This document shows positions 49,120 through 58,270 of a DNA stretch of 62,243 bases, in pieces (position 1 is the stretch's first letter; each line of letters starts with the position of its first letter). Made by a program: the position numbers and the translations under genes. Source of the DNA: Nocardia suismassiliense (GTDB lineage: Bacteria; Actinomycetota; Actinomycetes; Mycobacteriales; Mycobacteriaceae); NCBI RefSeq assembly GCF_900269665.1, contig NZ_LT985361.1, forward strand, positions 3,003,460 to 3,065,702, read 5' to 3'. Under the pieces are notes generated by a model. It made no database searches. It was given only the letters and a program-made list of their open reading frames with translations, and was not told the origin of the DNA.

Positions 49120-49773
49120 GCCGGTACACCCTCTCTCAAAGCGGCAGTGTCTGTTTCTGGTGATCCACGCAGCGGTCGACAGGCGAGACCGACCGGGCCT
49201 CGACAAAGGTCGATGGTTATTCGGCGTCAGTTACTTCTGCACAAAACGACGCGGGCGCAATGCCCGCAAACCCGGCGAAATGGTCTACGCGACAGCATGT
49301 TCGGAGCTGGCACCGATGGTAGGACGGTTGGCGGGTCGCGTGCAGCGGAACGACGAGATGCCCGAGCGGATGGTTACGACATGCCGCCGATCGAATAGCC
49401 GGGACATAACTTTCGGCCCGGAATCGCAGAACAGCGGACAGCTCGCTGCCGGCTAGCTATTTTGCGCGGCGGCGATGCCATGGAGCTGCTCGACGGTGAC
49501 CGAAATTCCGCGGACTCGGCATTCCGACGATTGCGCGTATGGCAATTCGAGTTCGATCCAAACCTGTTCGTGGCGTCGAAAATTTGTGCGGAATCGGGCG
49601 CTGACCCCGGCCGACGTGCATGGATCGTGTCACAGCGGACACATAATGGACACACGGTGTGGGAAGCTCTGTGCAAACACATCGGCGTACTTGTCGGGAG
49701 CCGGCGGGCTATCCCTTCGGTCGGGTACGCGAATGATGAGGGTCAACGTTCTAGGGTAGGGCCAGGAGCGATC
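49120..49773. other. 650-base gap before the lipase/synthetase gene
   Basis: No credible coding frame. It contains the idi-operon promoter on the left and, at the right end, TAGGGT near 49753 followed by AGGAG before TTG 49774. Composition is less GC-rich than flanking genes. No repeat or RNA structure stood out. Confidence 0.45.
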
Positions 49774-52725
49774 TTGAAGTTCAGTGCGAAGGATTTGGTC
49801 GGATCGGCGCAGCGGTTGATGGCAACCGCGCAGAACGGCCTGGAGGTCATCCGTTTCGGCGGGTTGACCCATGACGTCGAGTCGTCCCCGTTCGAGGTGG
49901 TCGAGAGAAGGCGGATGTACCGGCTGCGGCACTACTTCCCCGACGACCCGACTCCGGGCCGTCCGGTCGCGCTGCTCGTGCCACCGCTCATGGTGAACGC
50001 CGACATCTGGGACGTGAACGTCGAGGACGGCGCCGTCGGCATCCTGCAGCGCGGCGGAATCGATTGCGGGGTCGTCGATTTCGGCTCGCCCGCCAGTGAA
50101 GAGGGCGGCTGGGAGCGTGACCTCGCCGACCATGTGCTCGCGGTCAGCAGCGCGATCGACGCGGTGACCGAGGCGACCGGCAGCGCCGTGCACCTGATGG
50201 GTTATTCGCAGGGCGGCATGTTCGCCTACCAGGTCGCCGCCTACCGGTTCGGCAAGGGCGTGCAGAGCATCGTGACGTTCGGCAGCCCGGTCGACGTGGT
50301 CGCGGGCATGCCGTTCGGGCTGCCCTACGGGATGGTGTCCGAGGTCGCCGACTTCCTGGCCGATCACGTGGTCACCCGGCTGCCGATCACCGATTCCATG
50401 GTGCGCATCGGCTTTCAGCTGCTCGACCCGATGAAGACCGCCAAGGCCAGGTTCGACTTCCTGCGGCAGCTGCACGACCGGGAGGCGTTGCTGCCCAAGG
50501 AGCGTCAGCGCCGGTTCCTCAACAGCGACGGCTGGGTCGGTTACGCGGGTCCGGCCGCCGCGGATCTGCTCAAGCAGTTCGTCGCGCACAACCGATTGAT
50601 GCTGGGCGGCTTCGTGATTCGCGATCAGCCGGTATCCCTCGCCGAGTTGAAGTGCCCGATCCTGGCGTTCGTGGGCGAGGTCGACGACATCGGCCAGCCC
50701 GCCGCGGTGCGCGGCATCGTGCGGGCCGCGCCGAACGCGGAGGTGTACGAGGCGACCCTGGTCGCCGGGCATTTCGGCCTGGTGGCGGGCAGCACGGCGA
50801 CCAACCACACCTGGCCGCTGGTGCGCCAGTGGGTCGATTGGCTCGAACGCGACAAGCCGCTGCCGCCGGAGATCCACCCGATGGCCGAGCACGTCGACAG
50901 CAACCGGCCGCGGTCGGCGGCCACCCGGGTGGTGCACACCGCCGCGACCCTGGCCGAGGCGGGCGCGGGCGTCGGCAAGGCGCTGGAAGGCATTGCCAGC
51001 AATACCGTTCGCGGTTCGGTCGAGCTGGCCGGTGAGGCCGCGCGGGCGCTGCCGCGACTGACCCGGCTCGGCATGATTCAGCCGCACACCCGTATTTCGC
51101 TGGGACGGTTGATCGCCGAGCAGGGCAGGCGCGCACCACTGAAGGACCTGTTCCTGTTCGAGGATCGGGTGCACACCAACGCCGCGGTCAACGTCCGCAT
51201 CGACAATGTGGTGCGTGGGCTCATCTCGGTCGGTATCCGGCCCGCGATGCGGGTCGGCGTGATCATGGAGACCCGGCCGAGCGCGCTGGCCACGGTCGCC
51301 GCGCTGTCCCGGCTCGGCGCGGTGGCGGTGCTGCTCGCCCCGGGCAGCGAGCTCGCCCGCGCGCTGGAGATCACCGGCGTCGACACGGTCGTCACCGATC
51401 CGGAGAACCTGCGGCACGCCTCGACCGTCGGCGCGCGGGTGCTGGTGCTCGGCGGCGGCGACACCCGTCGGCTCGATATTCCGTTGAGCGATCAGGTGAT
51501 CGACCTCGAGCAGATCGATCCGGCGCAGGTGAAACTGCCGGCTTGGTACCGGCCCGATCCCGGCTTGGCGCGCGAGCTGGCGTTCGTGCTCGTCACCGGC
51601 ACCGGTGACCGGCTGGAAACCAAATACATCACCAACCACCGCTGGGCGCTGTCCGCCTTCGGTACCGCGACCACTGCCGATCTGAATCGCAGGGACACGG
51701 TGTATTGCCTTGCGCCGCTGCATCATTCGTCCGGCCTGCTGGTGAGCCTCGGCGGCGCGATCGCGGGCGGCAGCCGGATCGCGCTGGCGCGTTCGCTGGA
51801 TCCGGCGCAGTTCGCCGAGGAGGTGCACCGCTACGGGGTCACCGTGGTCACCTACACCTGGACGATGCTGCGCGACATCCTCGACGCCGAGGTGTTCCCG
51901 GTCGGGCACCGGCACCCGATCCGGCTGTTCATCGGCTCGGGCATGCCCGCAGGGCTGTGGCGGCGCACCACCGAGCAGTTCGATCCGGCCAGGGTGCTGG
52001 AGTTCTACGCCTCCATCGAGGGCGACGTGGTGCTGGCCAACGTGAAGGGCGTCAAGCGCGGCTGCAAGGGCAGGCCGGTGCCGGGCACCGCCAGGGTGGA
52101 GCTGGTCGGCTACGACCCGATCACCGAGCAGATCCTGGTCGACGACTCGGGTTACGCCCGGCGTTGCGCAGACAACGAGGTCGGGCTGCTGCTCGGCAAG
52201 GCGTCCGACGGGGTGGACATCTCGGCGGGCGGGTTGCGCGGGGTGTTCGCGCCCGGTGACTCGTGGATGCCGACGGAGAACCTGTTCCGCCGCGACAGCG
52301 ACGGCGACTACTGGCTGATCGACCGCAAGGACACTGTGATCCGCACACCGCGGGGACCGGTGTTCGGGCAGCCGATCGTCGATGTCCTGAACGACATCAC
52401 CGCGGTCGACTTGGAGGTCGCGTACGGACTGGAGGTCGGTGAGCACTGCATTGCCGTTGCCGCGGTCAGCGTGCGCAAAGGTTTCCGGTTGGAGCCCAAG
52501 GACGTGACCGAAGCGCTGCGGGCCCTTGATCCGGCCCAGCGACCCGATCTGGTCTACGTGGTGGAGGAGATTCCGCGCAGCTCCTCCTACCGGCCGTCCA
52601 CCCGGGCGGTGCAGGCGGCGGGTCGTCCGCAGCCTGGCCCCGACACGTGGTGGTACAACCGGGCGTCCGACGCCTACGAAATTCTCACCGAGGACGACGC
52701 GCCCACCCTCCTCGGCGACAGCTGA
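49774..52725 (+). CDS. Fused alpha/beta hydrolase + AMP-binding acyl-CoA synthetase-like protein (Rv1683-like)
   Basis: 983 residues. Residues 1-370 are a PHA-synthase/lipase-like hydrolase (VALLVPPLMVNADIWDVN, nucleophile elbow HLMGYSQGGMFAYQVA, acid in FVGEVDDIGQP, His in LVAGHFGLVAGS). Residues about 420-983 are an adenylate-forming domain (VRIDNVVRGLISVGIRPAMRVGVIMETRP, CLAPLHHSSGLLVSLGGAIAGGSRIALAR, FYASIEGDVVLANV, DSWMPTENLFRRDSDGDYWLIDRKDTVIRTPRGPVFG). This is the architecture of mycobacterial Rv1683, linked to long-chain acyl-CoA and triacylglycerol metabolism. The P-loop and catalytic-lysine motifs are degenerate. The start is TTG 49774 with AGGAG 6-7 bases upstream. Confidence 0.85.
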   Translation: MKFSAKDLVGSAQRLMATAQNGLEVIRFGGLTHDVESSPFEVVERRRMYRLRHYFPDDPTPGRPVALLVPPLMVNADIWDVNVEDGAVGILQRGGIDCGVVDFGSPASEEGGWERDLADHVLAVSSAIDAVTEATGSAVHLMGYSQGGMFAYQVAAYRFGKGVQSIVTFGSPVDVVAGMPFGLPYGMVSEVADFLADHVVTRLPITDSMVRIGFQLLDPMKTAKARFDFLRQLHDREALLPKERQRRFLNSDGWVGYAGPAAADLLKQFVAHNRLMLGGFVIRDQPVSLAELKCPILAFVGEVDDIGQPAAVRGIVRAAPNAEVYEATLVAGHFGLVAGSTATNHTWPLVRQWVDWLERDKPLPPEIHPMAEHVDSNRPRSAATRVVHTAATLAEAGAGVGKALEGIASNTVRGSVELAGEAARALPRLTRLGMIQPHTRISLGRLIAEQGRRAPLKDLFLFEDRVHTNAAVNVRIDNVVRGLISVGIRPAMRVGVIMETRPSALATVAALSRLGAVAVLLAPGSELARALEITGVDTVVTDPENLRHASTVGARVLVLGGGDTRRLDIPLSDQVIDLEQIDPAQVKLPAWYRPDPGLARELAFVLVTGTGDRLETKYITNHRWALSAFGTATTADLNRRDTVYCLAPLHHSSGLLVSLGGAIAGGSRIALARSLDPAQFAEEVHRYGVTVVTYTWTMLRDILDAEVFPVGHRHPIRLFIGSGMPAGLWRRTTEQFDPARVLEFYASIEGDVVLANVKGVKRGCKGRPVPGTARVELVGYDPITEQILVDDSGYARRCADNEVGLLLGKASDGVDISAGGLRGVFAPGDSWMPTENLFRRDSDGDYWLIDRKDTVIRTPRGPVFGQPIVDVLNDITAVDLEVAYGLEVGEHCIAVAAVSVRKGFRLEPKDVTEALRALDPAQRPDLVYVVEEIPRSSSYRPSTRAVQAAGRPQPGPDTWWYNRASDAYEILTEDDAPTLLGDS

Positions 52726-52743
52726 GACGACGAATCCAGTTGC

Positions 52744-52776
52744 CGAGCCGCCGCATTCACCGGGTGCGGCGGCTCG
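52744..52776 (+). terminator. Terminator after the lipase/synthetase gene
   Basis: CGAGCCGCCGCA (52744-52755) and TGCGGCGGCTCG (52765-52776) form a perfect 12-bp stem with a 9-base loop, 19 bases after the stop. Confidence 0.8.
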
Positions 52777-52852
52777 ACCCGGTCGCGCGCGCCGAGCGCC
52801 CGCGCCGTAGCATCCAGCGCTGACGTTGCTGTCCGATTTTCAGGGGTCCTTG

Positions 52853-53452
52853 GTGCGTACGAGCCTTATCTACCGCAACGCCACCGTGTACGAGCTGCTT
52901 ATTCGCGCGCTGTACGGCCGGCACTACACGGCGCGGTACCGCGCGATCGAGGCGCTCGTGCCCGATGGCGCGAGTGTGGTCGATTTGTGCTGCGGGCCGG
53001 CGACTTTGTACACCCGCTATCTGCGCGACAAGTCCGTCGACTACACCGGGCTGGATCGCAACGACAAGTTCGTCGCCCAGCTCACCGAGGCGGGCGGGCG
53101 CGGCATGGTCTGGAACCTGAACTCCGACACCCCGCTGCCCGAGGCGGACTATCTGGTGATGCAGGCCAGCCTCTATCACTTCCTGCCCGAGGCCGCGCCG
53201 GTGCTCGATCGCATGCTGACGGCGGCTCGCAAACAGGTGATCATCGCCGAACCGGTGCGCAATATCGCCAGCAGCGACAACCGGGTGCTCGCCGCGATCG
53301 GTCAGCGGTTCACCAATGCGGGGGACGGCGCGCAGGCGCATCGGTTCACCGAGGAGACGCTGGACGAGTTGTTCCGCAAGTACGAGTCGCGGGTGGTGCG
53401 CCAGTCGCTGATCGCGGGCGGCCGGGAGAAGTTGTACGTACTCGACGCCTGA
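52853..53452 (+). CDS. SAM-dependent methyltransferase
   Basis: 199 residues. Motif I is SVVDLCCGPATLYTRYL (about 41-57), followed by DYTGLDRNDKFVAQL (acidic ribose loop) and the DYLVMQASLYHFLPEA post-motif with the catalytic-region H-F. Class I Rossmann methyltransferase; substrate unknown but probably a lipid or sugar, given the neighbours. GTG 52853 (MRTSLIYRNATVYELL) is chosen over TTG 52826. A 51-base direct duplication of its last codons lies just downstream. Confidence 0.82.
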   Translation: MRTSLIYRNATVYELLIRALYGRHYTARYRAIEALVPDGASVVDLCCGPATLYTRYLRDKSVDYTGLDRNDKFVAQLTEAGGRGMVWNLNSDTPLPEADYLVMQASLYHFLPEAAPVLDRMLTAARKQVIIAEPVRNIASSDNRVLAAIGQRFTNAGDGAQAHRFTEETLDELFRKYESRVVRQSLIAGGREKLYVLDA

Positions 53453-53510
53453 GCGTTGCGGCGAAAGGCGCGACCGCGCATGACATCCAGGCTCGACGCC
53501 TGAGCGTTGC
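53441..53510 (+). repeat. 51-base direct duplication at the methyltransferase 3' end
   Basis: CTCGACGCCTGAGCGTTGC occurs at 53441-53459 and at 53492-53510; the sequence between (GCGAAAGGCGCGACCGCGCA) also has a diverged partner after the second copy. A tandem duplication covers the last codons and stop of the methyltransferase. No hairpin terminator is present here. Confidence 0.6.
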
Positions 53511-53547
53511 ACCGAAGCTAGGACCGCGCACCCGTCGCGAGCGATCC

Positions 53548-54687
53548 TCAGACGGTGAAGTCGGTGACCGCTTCGACCACGCGACCGACCTGCTCGTCGG
53601 TGAGATCCGGCCACAACGGCAGGCGCACAACGGTTCCCGAGAACTCGGCGCTGCGCACGCACGGGCGCGGTGTGCGGCCCAGCTTCAATCCGGCCGGGCT
53701 GGAGTCCAGCGGCACATAGTGGAACGGCGCCACGATATTGCGGGCCCGCAGGTGCGCGATCAGGTCGTCGCGGCGTTCCTCGGTGGGTGTGCGCAGGTAG
53801 TACAGGTGCGCGGTGTGCTCGCGGTCGGCGGGCACGGTCATCAGCCGAACGTCGTTGCGGGCGGCCCATTCCGGCAATCCGGCGGCGTAGGCGTCCCACA
53901 CCCGGTGCCGGCCGGCCTGGATCGTATCGAACTCGTCGAGTTGCGCGTCGAGCACCGCCGCGTTCAACTCGCTGGGCAGGTAACTGGAGCCGATGTCCTG
54001 CCAGGAGTACTTGTCCACCGCGCCGCGCAGGAAGCGGGCCCGGTCGGTGCCCTTCTCCCGGATGATCTCCGCGCGCGCCATCAGGATCTCGTCGGTGAGC
54101 AGCAGCGCGCCGCCCTCGCCGCAGTGCACGTTCTTGGTGTCGTGGAAGCTGAGCGTGCCGAGGCTGCCCAGGGTGCCGAGCGGGCGCCCGCGCCACCGGC
54201 CGCCGAGGCCGTGCGCGTTGTCCTCCACGATGGCGAAGCCGTGCGTATTGGCCAGAGCCAGTAGCTGTTCCATGTCGGCGGCGACGCCACCGTAGTGGAT
54301 GACCACCACGGCCTTGGTCCGTGGGGTGACCGCGGCCGCCACCGACTCGGGGTCCAGGTTGCCGGTGTCGAGATCGATGTCGGCGAAGACACAGGTGGCC
54401 CCGCGCAACGCCATGGCGGTCGCGGTGGAGGTGAACGCGAAGCTCGGAACGATCACCTCGTCGTCGGGGCCCAGTTCCAGCAGCAGGCCCGCCATCTCCA
54501 GGGCGGAGGTGCACGAGGTGGTCAGCAGCGCGTGCGGGGCGCCGGTGATCATCTTCAGCTTCGTGGTGGCCGCCGCGGTGAACGGTCCGTCGCCGTGGCT
54601 GTGGTCGGAGCCGAGCACGGCGCCGAGGTTGGCCAGTTCGCGCGGCGACCGGAACGGACGGCTGAAGATGATGCGGTCAGTGCTCAA
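53548..54687 (-). CDS. rffA: dTDP-4-amino-4,6-dideoxygalactose transaminase
   Basis: 379 residues, DegT/DnrJ/EryC1 aminotransferase. It follows the RffA/WecE pattern closely: HALLTTSCTSALEMAGLLLELGPDDEVIVPSFAFTSTATAM, VVIHYGGVAADMEQL, the PLP lysine in LGTLSFHDTKNVHCGEGGAL (Lys about 181), AEIIREKGTDRARFLRGAVDKYSWQDIGSSYLPSELNAA, and PFHYVPLDSSPAG. It makes an amino-dideoxy sugar nucleotide (TDP-Fuc4N-like). The start is TTG 54687, overlapping the glycosyltransferase gene by 11 bases, so the sugar is likely the substrate used by this cluster. Confidence 0.9.
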   Translation of the reverse strand: MSTDRIIFSRPFRSPRELANLGAVLGSDHSHGDGPFTAAATTKLKMITGAPHALLTTSCTSALEMAGLLLELGPDDEVIVPSFAFTSTATAMALRGATCVFADIDLDTGNLDPESVAAAVTPRTKAVVVIHYGGVAADMEQLLALANTHGFAIVEDNAHGLGGRWRGRPLGTLGSLGTLSFHDTKNVHCGEGGALLLTDEILMARAEIIREKGTDRARFLRGAVDKYSWQDIGSSYLPSELNAAVLDAQLDEFDTIQAGRHRVWDAYAAGLPEWAARNDVRLMTVPADREHTAHLYYLRTPTEERRDDLIAHLRARNIVAPFHYVPLDSSPAGLKLGRTPRPCVRSAEFSGTVVRLPLWPDLTDEQVGRVVEAVTDFTV

Positions 54688-55774
54688 CCCGGTCGGTCCC
54701 CTTGGTAGTCGTGGTCAGTTCCCGGTCCTGCCCCGGTCCGGCCGCGGCCAGCGGGCGCGGCGTCGGTGAATCGACGGTCAGATAGAGCGGCTTACCCACG
54801 AGGATATGCAACGCCACCCCGAGGTATTCGGCGATCAGGCCGAGTGAGAACAAGATAGCGCCGGCCACCAACAGCAGCACCACGATCATCGAGGCCCAAC
54901 CTTCGGGCGCCCAATTGTCGGTGGTCAGCGCCTCGTACACGATGACGCCCGCCATCACGACGCCGCAGAGCGCCAGCGTCACACCCAGCAGGCTGACCAG
55001 GCGCAGGCCGCGAGTTCCGCTGCACAGCACCATCTTCCAGAACAGCGAGAACAGGCGGCGGTAGTTGTAGCCGGAGTCCTCGCGGCCCTCGGCGCGCAGC
55101 ACCACCGGCACCTGCGCGACCGAACCCACCACCCAGGTCAGCGCGACGTCGAGATACACGCCGTTGGAGGCGACGTCGGCGAGCTGACGCCCGATGGCGC
55201 CGCGGATCAGCCGGTAGCTCTCGAAGCGGGTGGAGTCGGGGAACGCGAACACCGTCGCGAGCACCAGCTTCGCGCCGCGCGAGGTGAGGTTGCGCAGGAA
55301 GCCGTGCGGGCGGGTGTTGCTCGGCTTGGAGTAGACCAGCTCGGCGCGCTCGGTCAGCGCGGCGTCGAGGAAGCTGCCGATGAACCGGGGGTCGTGCTGG
55401 CCGTCCTCGTCCATGGTGACGATCCAGTCGCCGCCCGCCGCCGACATGCCGGCGATCGTCGCGGCGTCCTGGCCGAAGTTGCGGCTCAACCAGATGGTGC
55501 GCACCTCGGGGTAGGTCCGCTCGAGTTCCTGCAGCACCACATCGGAGCGGTCCGGGCCACGGTCGTGCACCAGGATGATCTCGTCGATCTGGAAGGTGGC
55601 GCCGCCCGGCGTCTCGGTGGGGCGGGTGAGCTCGTGCAGTTCGGCGACGAGCCCGCCGATGGTGTCCTCGCCGCGATAGATCGGCACGACCACGGACACG
55701 GCATGCGGCCGGGACGGCCCGCCGTTCGAGGTGACCGCGGCGGGGCGGGGCGTGCGGGTGGAGGGAATCGGCAT
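54677..55774 (-). CDS. GtrB/DPM1-type polyprenyl-phosphate glycosyltransferase
   Basis: 365 residues. A GT2 catalytic domain (about 25-240: VSVVVPIYRGEDTIGGLVAEL, EIILVHDRGPDRSDVVLQEL, SRNFGQDAATIAGMSAAGGDWIVTMDEDGQHDP with the DxD-like DEDGQ) is followed by two membrane helices (VSLLGVTLALCGVVMAGVIVYEAL, MIVVLLLVAGAILFSLGLIAEYLGVAL). It loads a nucleotide-activated sugar onto decaprenyl phosphate. Upstream of the RffA gene in the same operon and divergent from the YfhO-like pair. Function of this kind is established for GtrB, ArnC and mycobacterial PpgS. Confidence 0.9.
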   Translation of the reverse strand: MPIPSTRTPRPAAVTSNGGPSRPHAVSVVVPIYRGEDTIGGLVAELHELTRPTETPGGATFQIDEIILVHDRGPDRSDVVLQELERTYPEVRTIWLSRNFGQDAATIAGMSAAGGDWIVTMDEDGQHDPRFIGSFLDAALTERAELVYSKPSNTRPHGFLRNLTSRGAKLVLATVFAFPDSTRFESYRLIRGAIGRQLADVASNGVYLDVALTWVVGSVAQVPVVLRAEGREDSGYNYRRLFSLFWKMVLCSGTRGLRLVSLLGVTLALCGVVMAGVIVYEALTTDNWAPEGWASMIVVLLLVAGAILFSLGLIAEYLGVALHILVGKPLYLTVDSPTPRPLAAAGPGQDRELTTTTKGTDRVEH

Positions 55775-55954
55775 CAGCTGGATCGACTTTCGATGACGGT
55801 GCGTGCCGGTACTCCCCGCTGGACAGCAGGGCCCGAGCCGCCCAGAACTCTAGCATGGTGCGGGTTTCGGATTCCGGGTCGGCGCATCCCCCCATCATCG
55901 ACGCGTCGGCGGCCGGATGCCAAGCGCCACACTGCTGTGTAGGGTTTGGAACTC

Positions 55955-58258
55955 GTGACGGATAGTGCAGTGTCGAGGGTGACGCGACCGGGGTCCGCCG
56001 AGGTCACGAGGGGTGACTCGAGCGAGGTCGCCGAGGCGTCGCCTGCCGGGGCCGCCCGTCCGGATGTGCCGGAGGGGGCCCGCGCGGCCCGCCGGGACGT
56101 CTACCGCTGGGGACTGGTCACCGCCGTCGGCGTGGTCCTCGGCTACCTCGCGGTGCTGCTCGCCAACGCCAGGCACTTCTACACCGACGACACCGAGTCG
56201 CAGTACACCGGATTGTGGGTCGGCCTCGGCGATGCCCTGCGCGACGGCACCTTCCCGGTGCTGGTGCCCGAGCGGTGGATGTCGGGCAACAACACGATGG
56301 ACGACGCGGGCCTGTTCAACCCGCCGCAGCTGCTGATCGACCTGATCGCGCCGTCCGTCGACAACATGGCGCTGTACGCCACCGTCGTCAAACTGATCTT
56401 CGCGATCATCGCCGCACTGGGCGTCTACCGCATCTGCCTCGCCTACGGTGGCCGGCCCGCGTGGTCGGCGGTGGCCGGTGTCGCGTTCCCGCTGTCCGGG
56501 TTCTTCCTGTTCTTCGACGAGGCCAGCTGGATGACCGCGCTCACCGGCACCGCGTGGCTGGTACACGCGTGGGCGTCGTCGGTGCGCTACACGCGCGGTC
56601 AGGGCGGGCCGATCCCGGTTTTCGTCTTCCTCTATCTGACGATCTCCACCCAGTACATCTTCCCGGCGGTCGAGGCGGCGTTGATGCTGCTCGCGGTCGC
56701 GGTGGGTGAGGTTGTCTACCAACGCAAATGGTGGCCGGTCGCGCGGCTCGCGGTGGTCGGGGCCTGTGCCGGGCTCGCGGGGCTGCTGACCTTCCTGCCG
56801 AGCATGCTGTCGGCGAAGGTGACCTGGCGCGGCACCATGGAGATCAACAACGACCAGTTCCTCACGGTGCCGTGGTCGGAGTCGTTGAATGCCAGCCTGC
56901 CGAGCTCGCTGCCCGCGTTCACCTCCTGGTGGGGGTATGTGCAGCCGATGCCGGTCACCTATATCGCCTGGTTCCTGATTCCGGCGCTCGCCTTCATCGA
57001 TTGGGGCCGGGCCAAGGACAGCTGGCGGGAGCTCTCGGGTGTCGCGTTCTTCGCGACGATGATGCTGATGTGGGCGGCCGGGCCGGGTTCGATCGGTCCG
57101 CTGCGCTGGCCGGTGCGGGTGCTGCCGATGCTGGCCATCGGGCTGCTGGTGCTGGTGTGCGTGTTGCTCGGGCGCTACGGCACGACCAGGGACCTGAAGA
57201 ATCGCGGTATCGCCGCCGGCGTGCTGGTGCTGCTGCTGTGGGTGCGGTCGTTCTCCGCCGATCCGCACGACGTTGTCTGGCATGTGCTGGCGGCCGTGGC
57301 GATCGTCGCGCTCGGCGCCGCGGTGCTCTGGGTGGACCGGATCAAGGGGATCGCGGCGGCCTGTGTGCTGGTGATCGTGGCGATGTTCCCGATCGCGTTC
57401 TTCCAGGTGCAGGCCGCGCAGCCGACTCCGATGACGTGGAACTTGCCGACCAACCGCTCCGAGGCCAAGGCCGCGTTCCCGGATTTCCCTGGGACCACGC
57501 TGCAGCTCGCTGAGCGCGGACTGCTGCAACCGGGGGACAACAGTCTCGAAGGCGCGTACGGTTCGCTGGTTTTCGGCAACTACGCCAAGTCGCTCGAGCT
57601 GTCCTACGTCAACGGCTACACCCCGACCGGTCACTTCTACTTCGGTGAGCTGCTGTGCATGCGGTGGGACAGCAGCGTCTGCCCGGACGCGTTCCGGCGC
57701 ATGTTCGCACCGGAAGCAAGCACGGGGCGCACCCTGGCCGATCTGATGAAGCTGGATCGGGTGGTGCTGCAACGCGCTCTGTTCCCGGACGCGCGCAACC
57801 AGCCCGCGCCGGACGGCTGGAAGTGGGTCGACTATCCGGGGCACGAGAAGTACATCTCGGTGCTCGAACGAGCGGACGGACCGATCTCCACGGTGAACGG
57901 CCGGGTTGCGGACGCCAAGAACGTGACCGCGACGTCGATCTCGGAGACCGACACCACCAGCCGGGTGCGGGTCAGCTCGCCGAACGGTGGGCGGGTGGTG
58001 TTCGCCCGGCTCGGCTGGCCCGGCTACCGCGTCACCATCGACGGCAGGCAGATTCCGATCACCACGGTGGCGAAATCCTTTGTCGCCGTAGATGTTCCCG
58101 CCGGTACGCAGAACGCCGAGCTGGTGCTGACCTGGCGCCCGCCCGGCTGGAAGATCGGCATCGCCACGCTGGCCGCCGGAGTGGTGGGCACCGGTGTGCT
58201 GCAGTGGCTGTACGTGCGGTCGCGGCGGCGTGCCAAGGCGCAGCCCGCCGCCGGGTAG
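55955..58258 (+). CDS. YfhO-like GT-C membrane protein (copy 1)
   Basis: 767 residues with about a dozen membrane helices and a large C-terminal extracellular domain (about 520-700). The first external loop NARHFYTDDTESQYTGLWVGLGDALRDG carries paired acidic residues as expected for the catalytic loop of GT-C glycosyltransferases. FNPPQLLIDLIAP, FFDEASWMTALTGTAWLVHAWASSVRY and QYIFPAVEAAL follow. The protein probably transfers sugar from a lipid carrier to an envelope polymer. GTG 55955; TAGGGT (55940-55945) lies 9 bases upstream. A very similar gene follows. Confidence 0.75.
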   Translation: MTDSAVSRVTRPGSAEVTRGDSSEVAEASPAGAARPDVPEGARAARRDVYRWGLVTAVGVVLGYLAVLLANARHFYTDDTESQYTGLWVGLGDALRDGTFPVLVPERWMSGNNTMDDAGLFNPPQLLIDLIAPSVDNMALYATVVKLIFAIIAALGVYRICLAYGGRPAWSAVAGVAFPLSGFFLFFDEASWMTALTGTAWLVHAWASSVRYTRGQGGPIPVFVFLYLTISTQYIFPAVEAALMLLAVAVGEVVYQRKWWPVARLAVVGACAGLAGLLTFLPSMLSAKVTWRGTMEINNDQFLTVPWSESLNASLPSSLPAFTSWWGYVQPMPVTYIAWFLIPALAFIDWGRAKDSWRELSGVAFFATMMLMWAAGPGSIGPLRWPVRVLPMLAIGLLVLVCVLLGRYGTTRDLKNRGIAAGVLVLLLWVRSFSADPHDVVWHVLAAVAIVALGAAVLWVDRIKGIAAACVLVIVAMFPIAFFQVQAAQPTPMTWNLPTNRSEAKAAFPDFPGTTLQLAERGLLQPGDNSLEGAYGSLVFGNYAKSLELSYVNGYTPTGHFYFGELLCMRWDSSVCPDAFRRMFAPEASTGRTLADLMKLDRVVLQRALFPDARNQPAPDGWKWVDYPGHEKYISVLERADGPISTVNGRVADAKNVTATSISETDTTSRVRVSSPNGGRVVFARLGWPGYRVTIDGRQIPITTVAKSFVAVDVPAGTQNAELVLTWRPPGWKIGIATLAAGVVGTGVLQWLYVRSRRRAKAQPAAG

Positions 58259-58270
58259 GGTCTGGGACTC

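Noticed and set aside
49630..52446. 938-residue open frame on the minus strand
   Set aside because: It lies opposite the Rv1683-like gene, is Arg/His/Gln-rich and has no domain; long antisense frames are common in GC-rich genes.
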